This document shows, in pieces, positions 1 to 6,356 of a DNA stretch of 64,000 bases. The notes beneath the pieces were generated by a model. The model was not told the origin of the DNA. It was given only the letters and a program-made list of their open reading frames with translations, and did no database searches. Position 1 is the stretch's first letter. Each line of letters begins with the position of its first letter. Both the position numbers and the translations under genes were made by a program. Source of the DNA: Arenibacter arenosicollis (GTDB lineage: Bacteria > Bacteroidota > Bacteroidia > Flavobacteriales > Flavobacteriaceae); NCBI RefSeq assembly GCF_014397245.1, contig NZ_JACLHY010000009.1:1-64000 (forward strand), in the 5' to 3' direction.

Positions 1-135
1 AATTTTCTGTTCCATAGTTGTTGTTTCTTTCCAAGGCATGATAATTTGATTTTGATCTCAAATTATAACCTAAAAAAGTGTAAACTATGTGACTTTAACT
101 TTGTAAAGGATGTCCCTTTAACGTACCTGCTTGCA

Positions 136-336
136 GCTAACGGTTGAGCTATGAACAGTACGGGAGCAAACTAGCGTTTGCTTTCCACCACGCACATAGC
201 GAAATCTTTTGGTTTTGATTTGTTTTTTCTTGTCTAGAGCAAAATCCCAAAGATTTTGCGGACTTCCTAAATATACGCAAACCTTTCGATTAAGCCCGCA
301 GCCCGTATTGTTTATAGGTTTTGTTGTAAAACGTTA
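136..336. repeat. Large imperfect inverted repeat (attC-like or MITE-like)
   Basis: The left arm (about 136-180) and right arm (about 280-336) are imperfect reverse complements. TAACGG at 138-143 faces CGTTA at 332-336. CTATGAACAGTACGGG (149-164) faces the complement of CCCGTATTGTTTATAG (302-317). A second inner pair is AGCGAAATCTTTTGG (198-212) against CAAAGATTTTGC (248-259). The stop codon of the following minus-strand gene (334-336) lies inside the right arm. Long palindromic stretches directly after a stop codon resemble attC sites of integron-like cassettes, but a non-autonomous transposable element would look similar. The fold is seen in the sequence; the function is inferred. Confidence 0.5.
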
Positions 337-1014
337 TTTCCCTTTGAAGAACTCAACTTGAAATTCGTGTTCGCCCCAAAATACTTTTAATACAATAGAT
401 TTTTCTCGATTTGCAAGAATTTGATATTTATACTTATCTCCAGGAGTACTCAATTCCTTTTTTAAAGGGTCATTACTTTCTTTAAATTCTAATTCAAAAT
501 TGCATTCATCTTGCCAATTTATGTTCAATAAAGAGTAAGTCCGTCCGTTATCCATCCTTTCTAGAAACATATTCTTAGAAATTGTTACATGAGTTGTGTC
601 AGGAACGATATTTGTCTTATTAGTGAGATAATAAAAATCTCCTGATTTTAAATCATCACAAGTCAAATTGGCCTGTTTTACTATTTTCTCTTTTTCTTCT
701 TTATCTTGATTAGAAAATATTCCAATGGCGTAATCGCAATTCTTTAACATTCTGACTCCAACCTTATTTCCAAGGTCTTCGGTATCTATATCCGAAAATG
801 CTTCAACTTTATAGACTTCTTTTAATTCCTTCATGTTTTTTACAAGGAGCTCCTCAAAACAGGGTTCCATTCCAGAAGGGCCTTGTACTTTTTCCCTTTC
901 TAAACATTTACATAGTTTCCGAGAAAATTTATCGTAAACATCTTGTGATGAACAAGATATAGGAGTTAAATAGATTATAACAACTATTAGGAGGTGTTTG
1001 AAAGTATGGTTCAT
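334..1014 (-). CDS. Putative lipoprotein of unknown function
   Basis: This 226-residue protein has a hydrophobic N-terminus ending in a lipobox-like TPISC at about residues 17-21, so it is probably an exported lipoprotein. A Cys pair (KLCKCLE) follows at about 34-40, with more Cys residues near 52, 93 and 120. I recognise no family. Its stop codon lies in the right arm of a large inverted repeat, and a tyrosine recombinase on the same strand lies upstream beyond a non-coding gap. It is therefore probably cargo of a mobile element. The export call is reasonable; the function is unknown. Confidence 0.7.
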   Translation of the reverse strand: MNHTFKHLLIVVIIYLTPISCSSQDVYDKFSRKLCKCLEREKVQGPSGMEPCFEELLVKNMKELKEVYKVEAFSDIDTEDLGNKVGVRMLKNCDYAIGIFSNQDKEEKEKIVKQANLTCDDLKSGDFYYLTNKTNIVPDTTHVTISKNMFLERMDNGRTYSLLNINWQDECNFELEFKESNDPLKKELSTPGDKYKYQILANREKSIVLKVFWGEHEFQVEFFKGK

Positions 1015-1023
1015 TATAATTTT

Positions 1024-1152
1024 TTACAACAATTGGATAGCATCATTGATGATATAATACTTATAGCAAACTATAATTCAACAAGGCCGCATCCAGATAC
1101 TTTTAAGCATACTATAAATCCTATAAATCAATTAAAATTTTCGCTGATGTAA
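1024..1152 (+). pseudogene. Possible C-terminal remnant of an IS transposase
   Basis: This plus-strand reading frame has no usable start and ends at TAA 1150-1152. It contains ANYNSTRPHPDTFKH, which resembles the YN..RPH motif near the C-terminus of rve-type (IS3-like) transposases. Nothing upstream continues the frame, because the oppositely oriented lipoprotein gene starts there. The resemblance covers only about 15 residues, so this is a weak call. If correct, it supports a history of mobile-element turnover beside the recombinase. Confidence 0.3.
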
Positions 1153-1354
1153 AGTGGGGGGATTACTACATCCAATGTTTTGTTTCTAACCTTCTAAGTT
1201 AATAAATATTGGTTTTGGAATTCGCTTAATCGATGAAATACAGTATTATCTGTTGTATTACCATTATTTCTTACTCCATATATTTATGTTAAGTGTAAAA
1301 TTTTTATTATTTCATGATTGGTGGTGCAAATAATCTTATAGAGTAGAAGTAGAC
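1153..1354. other. AT-rich non-coding spacer
   Basis: Together with the remnant before it, this makes up the 340-base gap between the lipoprotein gene and the recombinase. I see no RNA gene, no hairpin with a U-tract and no coding frame. It contains no copy of the tRNA-Met 3' end, so the far attachment site of the presumed element is not here. Confidence 0.5.
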
Positions 1355-2731
1355 CTATTTTAATAGATTGGAATAATCTTCGGGTAAGGCTGCATCAATA
1401 TTGCGTAGATATTTGTCAAGGGCATCCATGCTAGTATGCCCGGTAATGAGCATTAACTTAGTTTTGGCATCAAAAGGGGTGGTTGCCTTGACAAACTCCC
1501 TATATAATTTGGAGATAAATGTATGTCTAAAACTATAAAGTCCGTAGTCAATACCTAGACCAAGGTGGTCCTTTACCTTTTTGAATCTTTTGGTAAAATA
1601 GTTTCTTTTGTCATTGTCAGCGACCTTCCATTCCCCTCCGAGGCCATAGGGTGTAAACAAATAATGCTCTTTATTCTTCTTTGTCAAGTCCGGTATCTGG
1701 GCAAGCATAATTTCTGGTATAATCTTGATCTTTACAGGACTATTTTTGGCTTTTACGTATATCTTCCTGTCATTAAGGTCTAAATCTCCAATTTTCAGCC
1801 TACATACCTCAATAGGGCGTAAAAGGTTATAACAGACAAACTGTACAAAGAGTAATAAAAGGGTGTCATTTTTTTCAAGGTAGTCAGTAATGTCTTTTTG
1901 TATTTGGGGTGTGTAAGATTTATTTCTTTTTGGAACGGCTTTAAGGATGTTTATTTTTTTTATGAAATTATTTTCTATCAATTCATTGTCCTCCAACGCT
2001 TGAAAAAATGAACTTAAGTCAGTTCTAACATTGTTTCGGTTTCTTGCACTGGTCCTTGTCAAGGTTTCATTTAAATAACCTATAACGTCCTTTTTGGTAA
2101 TACTGGTGATTGAATCATTTTCAGAATACAATTCAGACATGGCCTTTTTAAAAGCATTGATCCTACTACGGTATTTGGAAAAGGAGTTTTGGTTAAGAAC
2201 CTGTTTTTTGGTTTCTAATGCAATGCCAAAGGCTTCTTTAATGCTAACCATATTATTTTGAACCGACTCCTTTTCTTTCGGTGCCTTCGATTTTTCAGTT
2301 ATTAAATGAGCCTTTTCAACTGTTTTTGTATTGCTTGTTGATCGCTTACCATTTAATAATCTGCCGTTCAAGAAATCCTCTTCTAGGTCGGAATTATCTT
2401 TGTAAGGGTTAAAACCCGCTTCGAGCAGTATCAAAAGATTTCTTTGGATTATTTTTAGAAAGGTTAATCGCTCCTTTTTTGTCTTTAGCCTATTGGCACC
2501 TCCTTTTATCTGTGGTCGTTTTTTGAGCCTGCCCGTTTTTGGGTCTCTAAAGGAAAAATAAACGAACCAATCTTTGTCCAGGGCTTGTTGTTGCTCCTTT
2601 TTGGTTAGGGAAGACCACCTATTTACATCAACACCTCCGGTGTATATTTTGGGTTCGGAATAGTTCAATTTCATTCTAAAAACGTTTGCGTTTTCGTTTA
2701 CGGTAGACAAAAGTACTGAAATAGAAGGCAT
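1355..2731 (-). CDS. Tyrosine-type site-specific recombinase/integrase
   Basis: This 458-residue protein would cut and rejoin DNA at att sites. The N-terminal ~110 residues look like an arm-type DNA-binding region (LNYSEPKIYTGG). Residues ~165-265 form a core-binding SAM-like domain, and the catalytic domain follows. Catalytic residues visible are R305 (LLRPIEV), R402-H403 (YSFRHTF), H432 (GHTSMD) and the nucleophile Y441 (DKYLR), so the enzyme looks intact. The first ATG (2731) directly abuts a terminator U-tract belonging to the upstream tRNA-Met. A later ATG at codon 20 (2674) is an alternative start. The position just downstream of a tRNA 3' end is typical for integrases of tRNA-targeting elements. 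Confidence 0.9.
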   Translation of the reverse strand: MPSISVLLSTVNENANVFRMKLNYSEPKIYTGGVDVNRWSSLTKKEQQQALDKDWFVYFSFRDPKTGRLKKRPQIKGGANRLKTKKERLTFLKIIQRNLLILLEAGFNPYKDNSDLEEDFLNGRLLNGKRSTSNTKTVEKAHLITEKSKAPKEKESVQNNMVSIKEAFGIALETKKQVLNQNSFSKYRSRINAFKKAMSELYSENDSITSITKKDVIGYLNETLTRTSARNRNNVRTDLSSFFQALEDNELIENNFIKKINILKAVPKRNKSYTPQIQKDITDYLEKNDTLLLLFVQFVCYNLLRPIEVCRLKIGDLDLNDRKIYVKAKNSPVKIKIIPEIMLAQIPDLTKKNKEHYLFTPYGLGGEWKVADNDKRNYFTKRFKKVKDHLGLGIDYGLYSFRHTFISKLYREFVKATTPFDAKTKLMLITGHTSMDALDKYLRNIDAALPEDYSNLLK

Positions 2732-2736
2732 AAAAA

Positions 2737-2762
2737 AACGGATTGGCAGTAACCAATCCGTT
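2737..2762 (-). terminator. Intrinsic terminator of tRNA-Met
   Basis: A perfect 10-bp stem (AACGGATTGG and its complement) closes a 6-base loop. On the minus strand it is followed by seven T residues (plus-strand A-run 2732-2738). It lies 23 bases after the tRNA. The T-run ends exactly at the first possible ATG of the recombinase. Confidence 0.85.
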
Positions 2763-2785
2763 GATTTGTATAAACTTAAGTTTTG

Positions 2786-2859
2786 TAGCGAGAACGAGAG
2801 TTGAACTCGTGACCTCCGGGTTATGAATCCGACGCTCTAACCAACTGAGCTACCTCGCC
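2786..2859 (-). tRNA. tRNA-Met (CAT anticodon)
   Basis: This 74-base cloverleaf has a 7-bp acceptor stem (with G·U at 1-72 and 7-66), a D arm AGCTCAGTTGGTTAGAGC, anticodon loop TTCATAA and T arm ACGAG-TTCAACT-CTCGT. The discriminator is A and CCA is not encoded. Anticodon-stem position 31-39 reads as A·C, a mismatch. CAT could also mark a lysidine-modified Ile tRNA, which cannot be excluded by eye. It has its own promoter and terminator, and its 3' end faces the recombinase, a common integration target. Confidence 0.93.
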
Positions 2860-2878
2860 GTGCCGTTTTAAACGGGTG

Positions 2879-2910
2879 CAAATATAAAGTTAATTTTTGG
2901 TCCTTTCCAA
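2879..2910 (-). promoter_or_regulatory. Promoter of tRNA-Met (Bacteroidota type)
   Basis: On the minus strand, TATATTTG (2879-2886) matches the TAnnTTTG -7 element exactly. A TTG -33 element lies at 2908-2910, with a 21-base spacer. The predicted start falls about 13 bases upstream of the mature tRNA. Confidence 0.6.
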
Positions 2911-2994
2911 ATTAGATCGCTAAAAATATTATCTCGGTTTTATTTTTTTATCATTTATAAATATATATATTGTCCACCATAAACACTATTAAGA

Positions 2995-3378
2995 ATGAGC
3001 GATAAAATTAAATATGAAGTTGAATTTGTAATTCAATCTTCGCCACAACTACTATATCAATATATATCTACCCCCTCAGGGCTTTCGGAATGGTTCGCGG
3101 ACAACGTAAATTCCAGAGGTGAAATGTTCAATTTTATTTGGGACGGCTCCGAAGAGCAAGCAAAATTATTAAAACGCAAGAGCGATGAATTTGTAAAATT
3201 TACCTGGGTAGCGGAAGAAGATGATAGTTTTTTTGAAATGCGTATCATCGTAGATGAAATAACCAAAGATGTGTCCCTGTTTATTACAGATTTTGCGGAT
3301 GAGGATGAAGTGGACGAATCTAAAATGCTATGGGAGAACCAAGTATCCAGTTTAAAACAAGTTTTGGGTTCTGCTTAA
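2995..3378 (+). CDS. START-like domain protein
   Basis: This 127-residue soluble protein resembles the SRPBCC/AHSA1 fold, in particular the small START-like family common in Flavobacteriaceae. Features are an N-terminal strand, a Trp-rich STPSGLSEWFADNV segment and a C-terminal amphipathic helix (WENQVSSLKQVLG). The fold usually binds a hydrophobic ligand, but none is known here. It is transcribed toward the class IV aminotransferase gene, from which it is separated by a terminator hairpin. The family call is good; the function is unknown. Confidence 0.85.
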   Translation: MSDKIKYEVEFVIQSSPQLLYQYISTPSGLSEWFADNVNSRGEMFNFIWDGSEEQAKLLKRKSDEFVKFTWVAEEDDSFFEMRIIVDEITKDVSLFITDFADEDEVDESKMLWENQVSSLKQVLGSA

Positions 3379-3406
3379 GGCATTAAGGGAATAAAACGTA
3401 CCTTTG

Positions 3407-3432
3407 GCCTTGATTTTTTCAAGGCTTTTTTT
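3407..3432 (+). terminator. Terminator hairpin whose U-tract runs into the next ATG
   Basis: The stem GCCTTGA (3407-3413) pairs with TCAAGGC (3419-3425), followed by seven T residues (3426-3432). The aminotransferase ATG begins at 3433 with no spacer. It should end the START-like transcript, but it leaves the downstream gene without a separate leader. Confidence 0.7.
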
Positions 3433-4278
3433 ATGGTTAATTTTAACGGAAACCTACTTTCTAAGAATACATTTTACCTTAATCACGAAAATAGGGGGCT
3501 CCGTTATGGTGATGCCCTTTTTGAGTCCATTAGGGTAGTTAATGGTAAAATTTTCTTTTGGGAAGATCATTACCTCCGCCTTATGGCGTCCATGCGGATT
3601 TTAAGAATGGAGATTCCTATGAATTTTACCATGGAATTTTTGGAGGAACAGATAATGGCAGCCGTAAAAGCCAATGCACTATTGGAAAAACCGGCCAGAG
3701 TCCGATTCACCGTTTTTAGAAATAATGGTGGACTATATCTGCCCCAAACCAATGACGTATCCTACATAATAGAGACCAGTGTATTGGACTCCCCGTTCTA
3801 TACCCTAAATAATGAAACCTACGAAGTAGAGCTTTTTAAAGATTTTTATGTAAATCCGGATATGCTTTCCACCTTAAAGACCAACAATAAGGCTATCAAT
3901 GTGGTAGGGAGCATTTATGCTGCCGAAAATGGTTATCAGAATTGTCTGTTGCTCAACAATGAAAAAAAGGTGGTAGAGGCTTTAAATGGAAATCTATTTT
4001 TGGTAAAGGACCAGCTTATCAAGACCCCTTCATTAAAGGATGGTTGTTTAAACGGAATTGTGCGAAAGAAATTGATCGGAATTTTAGGTGCGTTGGATAA
4101 CTATAATTTTGAGGAAGCCTTTATTTCGCCCTTCGAGTTGCAAAAAGCGGACGAATTGTTCATTACCAACGCCATTAGAGGTATTCAACCCATTACGAAA
4201 TATAGGAAAAAGGAGTACGGCAATAAAGTGGCTTCCGATCTTTTGGGCAAGCTTAATGCGGCCGCAAGGCTCAATTGA
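3433..4278 (+). CDS. Class IV PLP-dependent aminotransferase (aminodeoxychorismate lyase-like)
   Basis: This 281-residue protein belongs to the fold-type IV PLP family (branched-chain aminotransferase, D-amino acid aminotransferase, PabC). Visible hallmarks are the N-terminal RGLRYGDALFESIRV, the LKTNNKAINV segment carrying the probable PLP lysine, and ELFITNAIRGIQPI near the C-terminus. The ITNAIRGI segment and the length fit 4-amino-4-deoxychorismate lyase (folate pathway), but a branched-chain aminotransferase role cannot be excluded. The start is fixed by the conserved MVNFNG N-terminus, although it lies directly after a terminator U-tract. It converges with yqgE. Confidence 0.8.
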   Translation: MVNFNGNLLSKNTFYLNHENRGLRYGDALFESIRVVNGKIFFWEDHYLRLMASMRILRMEIPMNFTMEFLEEQIMAAVKANALLEKPARVRFTVFRNNGGLYLPQTNDVSYIIETSVLDSPFYTLNNETYEVELFKDFYVNPDMLSTLKTNNKAINVVGSIYAAENGYQNCLLLNNEKKVVEALNGNLFLVKDQLIKTPSLKDGCLNGIVRKKLIGILGALDNYNFEEAFISPFELQKADELFITNAIRGIQPITKYRKKEYGNKVASDLLGKLNAAARLN

Positions 4279-4284
4279 ACATTC

Positions 4285-4845
4285 TTAGTTTAGACTGGGG
4301 TTTTCCGGGGCATTGGACCAAATAACATAATTTCCGCCCAATTCCATCATTTTTTCCTTCCAAAAAGCATTGGACGATTTTTGTATGATATCACTTTCAT
4401 AGACATTCTTGACTACCACCCACGACTTGGAAGTTAATTCCTCATCCAATTGAAGTGAGGACCAACCTGAATATCCCAGAAAGAATCTTATATCATTTTC
4501 AGAAATAATTTTATTATTGATAAGATCTACAATAGACCCAAAATCTCCGCCCCAGTATATACCGTCGGAAATTTCAATACTATTTACGATTAATTCTGGT
4601 ACCTTATGGATAAAATAAAGATTGTCCTGTTCCACCGGACCACCATTGTAAACTTGAAAAGGAATATCTATTTCGGTAACCAGGTCGTTTATATTGTAAT
4701 CCAAAGGTTTGTTCAGGATAAAACCAACAGATCCCTCCTCGTTATGTTCCGCCAACAAGACAATAGACCTGTTAAAGGAAACATCACCAGATAGGGTAGG
4801 CTCAGCAATAAGTAGTTTGCCTTTTCTTGGCTTTTCAGCAACCAT
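4285..4845 (-). CDS. YqgE/AlgH family protein
   Basis: This member of the UPF0301/AlgH family shows the conserved KGKLLIAEPTLSGDVSFNRS opening, GSVGFILNKPL, the YNGGPVEQDNLYFIH stretch and the FLGYSGWSSLQLDEEL block. The biochemical role is not established; AlgH was linked to alginate regulation in Pseudomonas. I prefer the ATG giving MVAEKPRKGK. An in-frame ATG 11 codons upstream (4878) would add residues that do not fit the family's usual start. It lies downstream of hup, separated by a terminator. Confidence 0.88.
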   Translation of the reverse strand: MVAEKPRKGKLLIAEPTLSGDVSFNRSIVLLAEHNEEGSVGFILNKPLDYNINDLVTEIDIPFQVYNGGPVEQDNLYFIHKVPELIVNSIEISDGIYWGGDFGSIVDLINNKIISENDIRFFLGYSGWSSLQLDEELTSKSWVVVKNVYESDIIQKSSNAFWKEKMMELGGNYVIWSNAPENPSLN

Positions 4846-4903
4846 ATAATTTGTTCTTGTATCTCTAAAATATAACAAATCTGTTAATCTGAAAAGCGTT
4901 TGT

Positions 4904-4937
4904 ACAAAAAAAGCACTTCCCGATAGAGAAGTGCTTT
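4904..4937 (-). terminator. Terminator after hup
   Basis: A 10-bp perfect stem (AAAGCACTTC, 4910-4919, with GAAGTGCTTT, 4928-4937) closes an 8-base loop. The minus strand then runs into T residues (plus-strand A-run from 4904). It separates hup from yqgE. Confidence 0.85.
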
Positions 4938-4957
4938 CAATGTATAATAAATTATGA

Positions 4958-5230
4958 CTAGTTTACTGCACCGCTCAAATCAGCACCTGCCTTAAACTTC
5001 ACTACATTTTTAGCTGCAATTTGGATAGTTTTCCCAGTTGATGGGTTTCTACCTTCTCTTGCATTTCTTTTAGATACAGACCAAGATCCGAAACCTACTA
5101 GAGATACTCTACCACCTTTTTTTAGAGAACCTTCAACGTTTCCTAGGAAAGATTCCAATGCCTTTTTAGCTGCGGCTTTAGTAATGCCAGCATCAGCTGC
5201 CATTGCATCGATTAATTCTGTTTTGTTCAT
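4958..5230 (-). CDS. hup: HU family DNA-binding protein
   Basis: This 90-residue histone-like protein bends and compacts DNA as a dimer. It has the family's standard length, the N-terminal helices MNKTELIDAMA and AAAKKALESFL, the GFGSW turn, the arm motif RNPSTGKTI with its intercalating Pro, and the C-terminal VKFKAG. It is flanked by a strong promoter upstream and an intrinsic terminator downstream, so it is transcribed alone. Two repeated TTATCAACAAA elements upstream may tie its expression to a DNA-binding regulator. Confidence 0.95.
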   Translation of the reverse strand: MNKTELIDAMAADAGITKAAAKKALESFLGNVEGSLKKGGRVSLVGFGSWSVSKRNAREGRNPSTGKTIQIAAKNVVKFKAGADLSGAVN

Positions 5231-5275
5231 AATTTCGATAAATTAAGTGTTATTAATTATAATTAAATACTTCAA

Positions 5276-5305
5276 CAAATTTATACGGATTTGCCATTAA
5301 CGCAA
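5276..5305 (-). promoter_or_regulatory. hup promoter (TTG-N19-TAAATTTG)
   Basis: On the minus strand a TTG (5303-5305) is followed after exactly 19 bases by TAAATTTG (5276-5283). This is a textbook match to the Bacteroidota sigma-ABfr promoter. It leaves a leader of roughly 40 bases before the hup ATG. Confidence 0.75.
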
Positions 5306-5329
5306 GTAAAATAAGGGGAAATCCGCATT

Positions 5330-5360
5330 TTTGTTGATAACTTGAAACGTTTGTTGATAA
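5330..5360 (-). repeat. Paired TTATCAACAAA repeats upstream of hup
   Basis: TTATCAACAAA occurs twice on the minus strand (5330-5340 and 5350-5360), in direct orientation 20 bases apart, upstream of the hup -33 element. TTATCAACA differs by one base from the DnaA-box consensus TTATCCACA. They may be DnaA boxes or another activator site. Confidence 0.5.
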
Positions 5361-5408
5361 AGTAGGACGTTTTTTACGTTTCACCGTACCCCCAATGAAC
5401 ATGGGGGT

Positions 5409-6356
5409 TTACCCAACATAGGCGTTTTCTGTTAATTTTAGTCCATTTAGCACCTCTTTGGTGGCCATTTTTCTTTTACCTGGCAATTGAATTTCCAGTA
5501 AATTAATGTAGCCTCCCATTACGGCTACCTTTAGTTCTTTTTTTGTGGCTACAACGCTCCCAACCTTTAATTGATGTGGTTCCAAATCCATTTTGGTAAA
5601 ATATATCTTTAGGAACAATTCTTCTTCCCCATTGTACAAGGTAGTCCAGGCAGTAGGATAGGGGCTAAGCCCTCTAATAAAATTGAAAATTGTGGAGATA
5701 TTCTGTTGCCAATCTATTTCACAGGTCTCCTTATGAAGTTTGTGTGCCTCCTTTAATGGGGCATCTTCCTGCTGTTTGTAGGGTACTATTTCCTTACGTT
5801 CTATTTTATTTATGGTTTCCAAAACCAGATCGGCCCCTAGATACATTAACTTGTCGTGTAAGCTGCCTGCCGTTTCGGTATCGGAAATGGATGTTTTCTT
5901 TTGAAGCAAAATTTCTCCAGTATCGATCTTGTCATCAATAAAGAAGGTGGTCACTCCAGTTTCCTTCTCTCCATTTATAATGGCCCAATTAATTGGGGCC
6001 GCCCCACGGTATTGGGGCAGGAGGGAAGCATGAAGATTAAAAGTCCCAAGACGAGGCATATCCCATACTACTTTGGGCAACATCCTAAAAGCTACCACAA
6101 TCTGTAGGTCTGGCTGCAATCCTTCCAATTCCTTAATAAAATCGGGGTCCTTTAAGTTGGTAGGTTGTAAGACGTTAAGATGGTGTTCCTTGGCATAGGC
6201 CTTAACGGCAGATTCATGCAGTTTTCTTCCCCGGCCAGCAGGTTTGTCCGGGGCTGTAATAACGCCAGCAATATTACAGTCACTCTTTACGAGTTTGTCC
6301 AAAATGGCCACGGCAAAATCCGGGGTACCCATAAACACTATTCGTGATTTGTTCAT
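5409..6356 (-). CDS. fmt: Methionyl-tRNA formyltransferase
   Basis: Fmt transfers a formyl group from 10-formyl-tetrahydrofolate to initiator Met-tRNA. The 315-residue length is normal. The N-terminal formyltransferase domain shows FMGTPDFAV and ITAPDKPAGRGRK. The signature NLHASLLPQYRGAAPINWAI carries the catalytic Asn/His, followed by GVTTFFIDDKIDTGEIL with the catalytic Asp. The C-terminal tRNA-binding domain follows from about residue 205. Its start codon overlaps the recQ stop region, so the two are probably co-transcribed (recQ then fmt). A GC-rich hairpin after the stop (5389-5407) has no good U-tract. Confidence 0.96.
   Translation of the reverse strand: MNKSRIVFMGTPDFAVAILDKLVKSDCNIAGVITAPDKPAGRGRKLHESAVKAYAKEHHLNVLQPTNLKDPDFIKELEGLQPDLQIVVAFRMLPKVVWDMPRLGTFNLHASLLPQYRGAAPINWAIINGEKETGVTTFFIDDKIDTGEILLQKKTSISDTETAGSLHDKLMYLGADLVLETINKIERKEIVPYKQQEDAPLKEAHKLHKETCEIDWQQNISTIFNFIRGLSPYPTAWTTLYNGEEELFLKIYFTKMDLEPHQLKVGSVVATKKELKVAVMGGYINLLEIQLPGKRKMATKEVLNGLKLTENAYVG

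Noticed and set aside
5389-5407. CCCCCA/TGGGGG hairpin after fmt
   Set aside because: No U-tract follows on the minus strand, so I do not call it a terminator.
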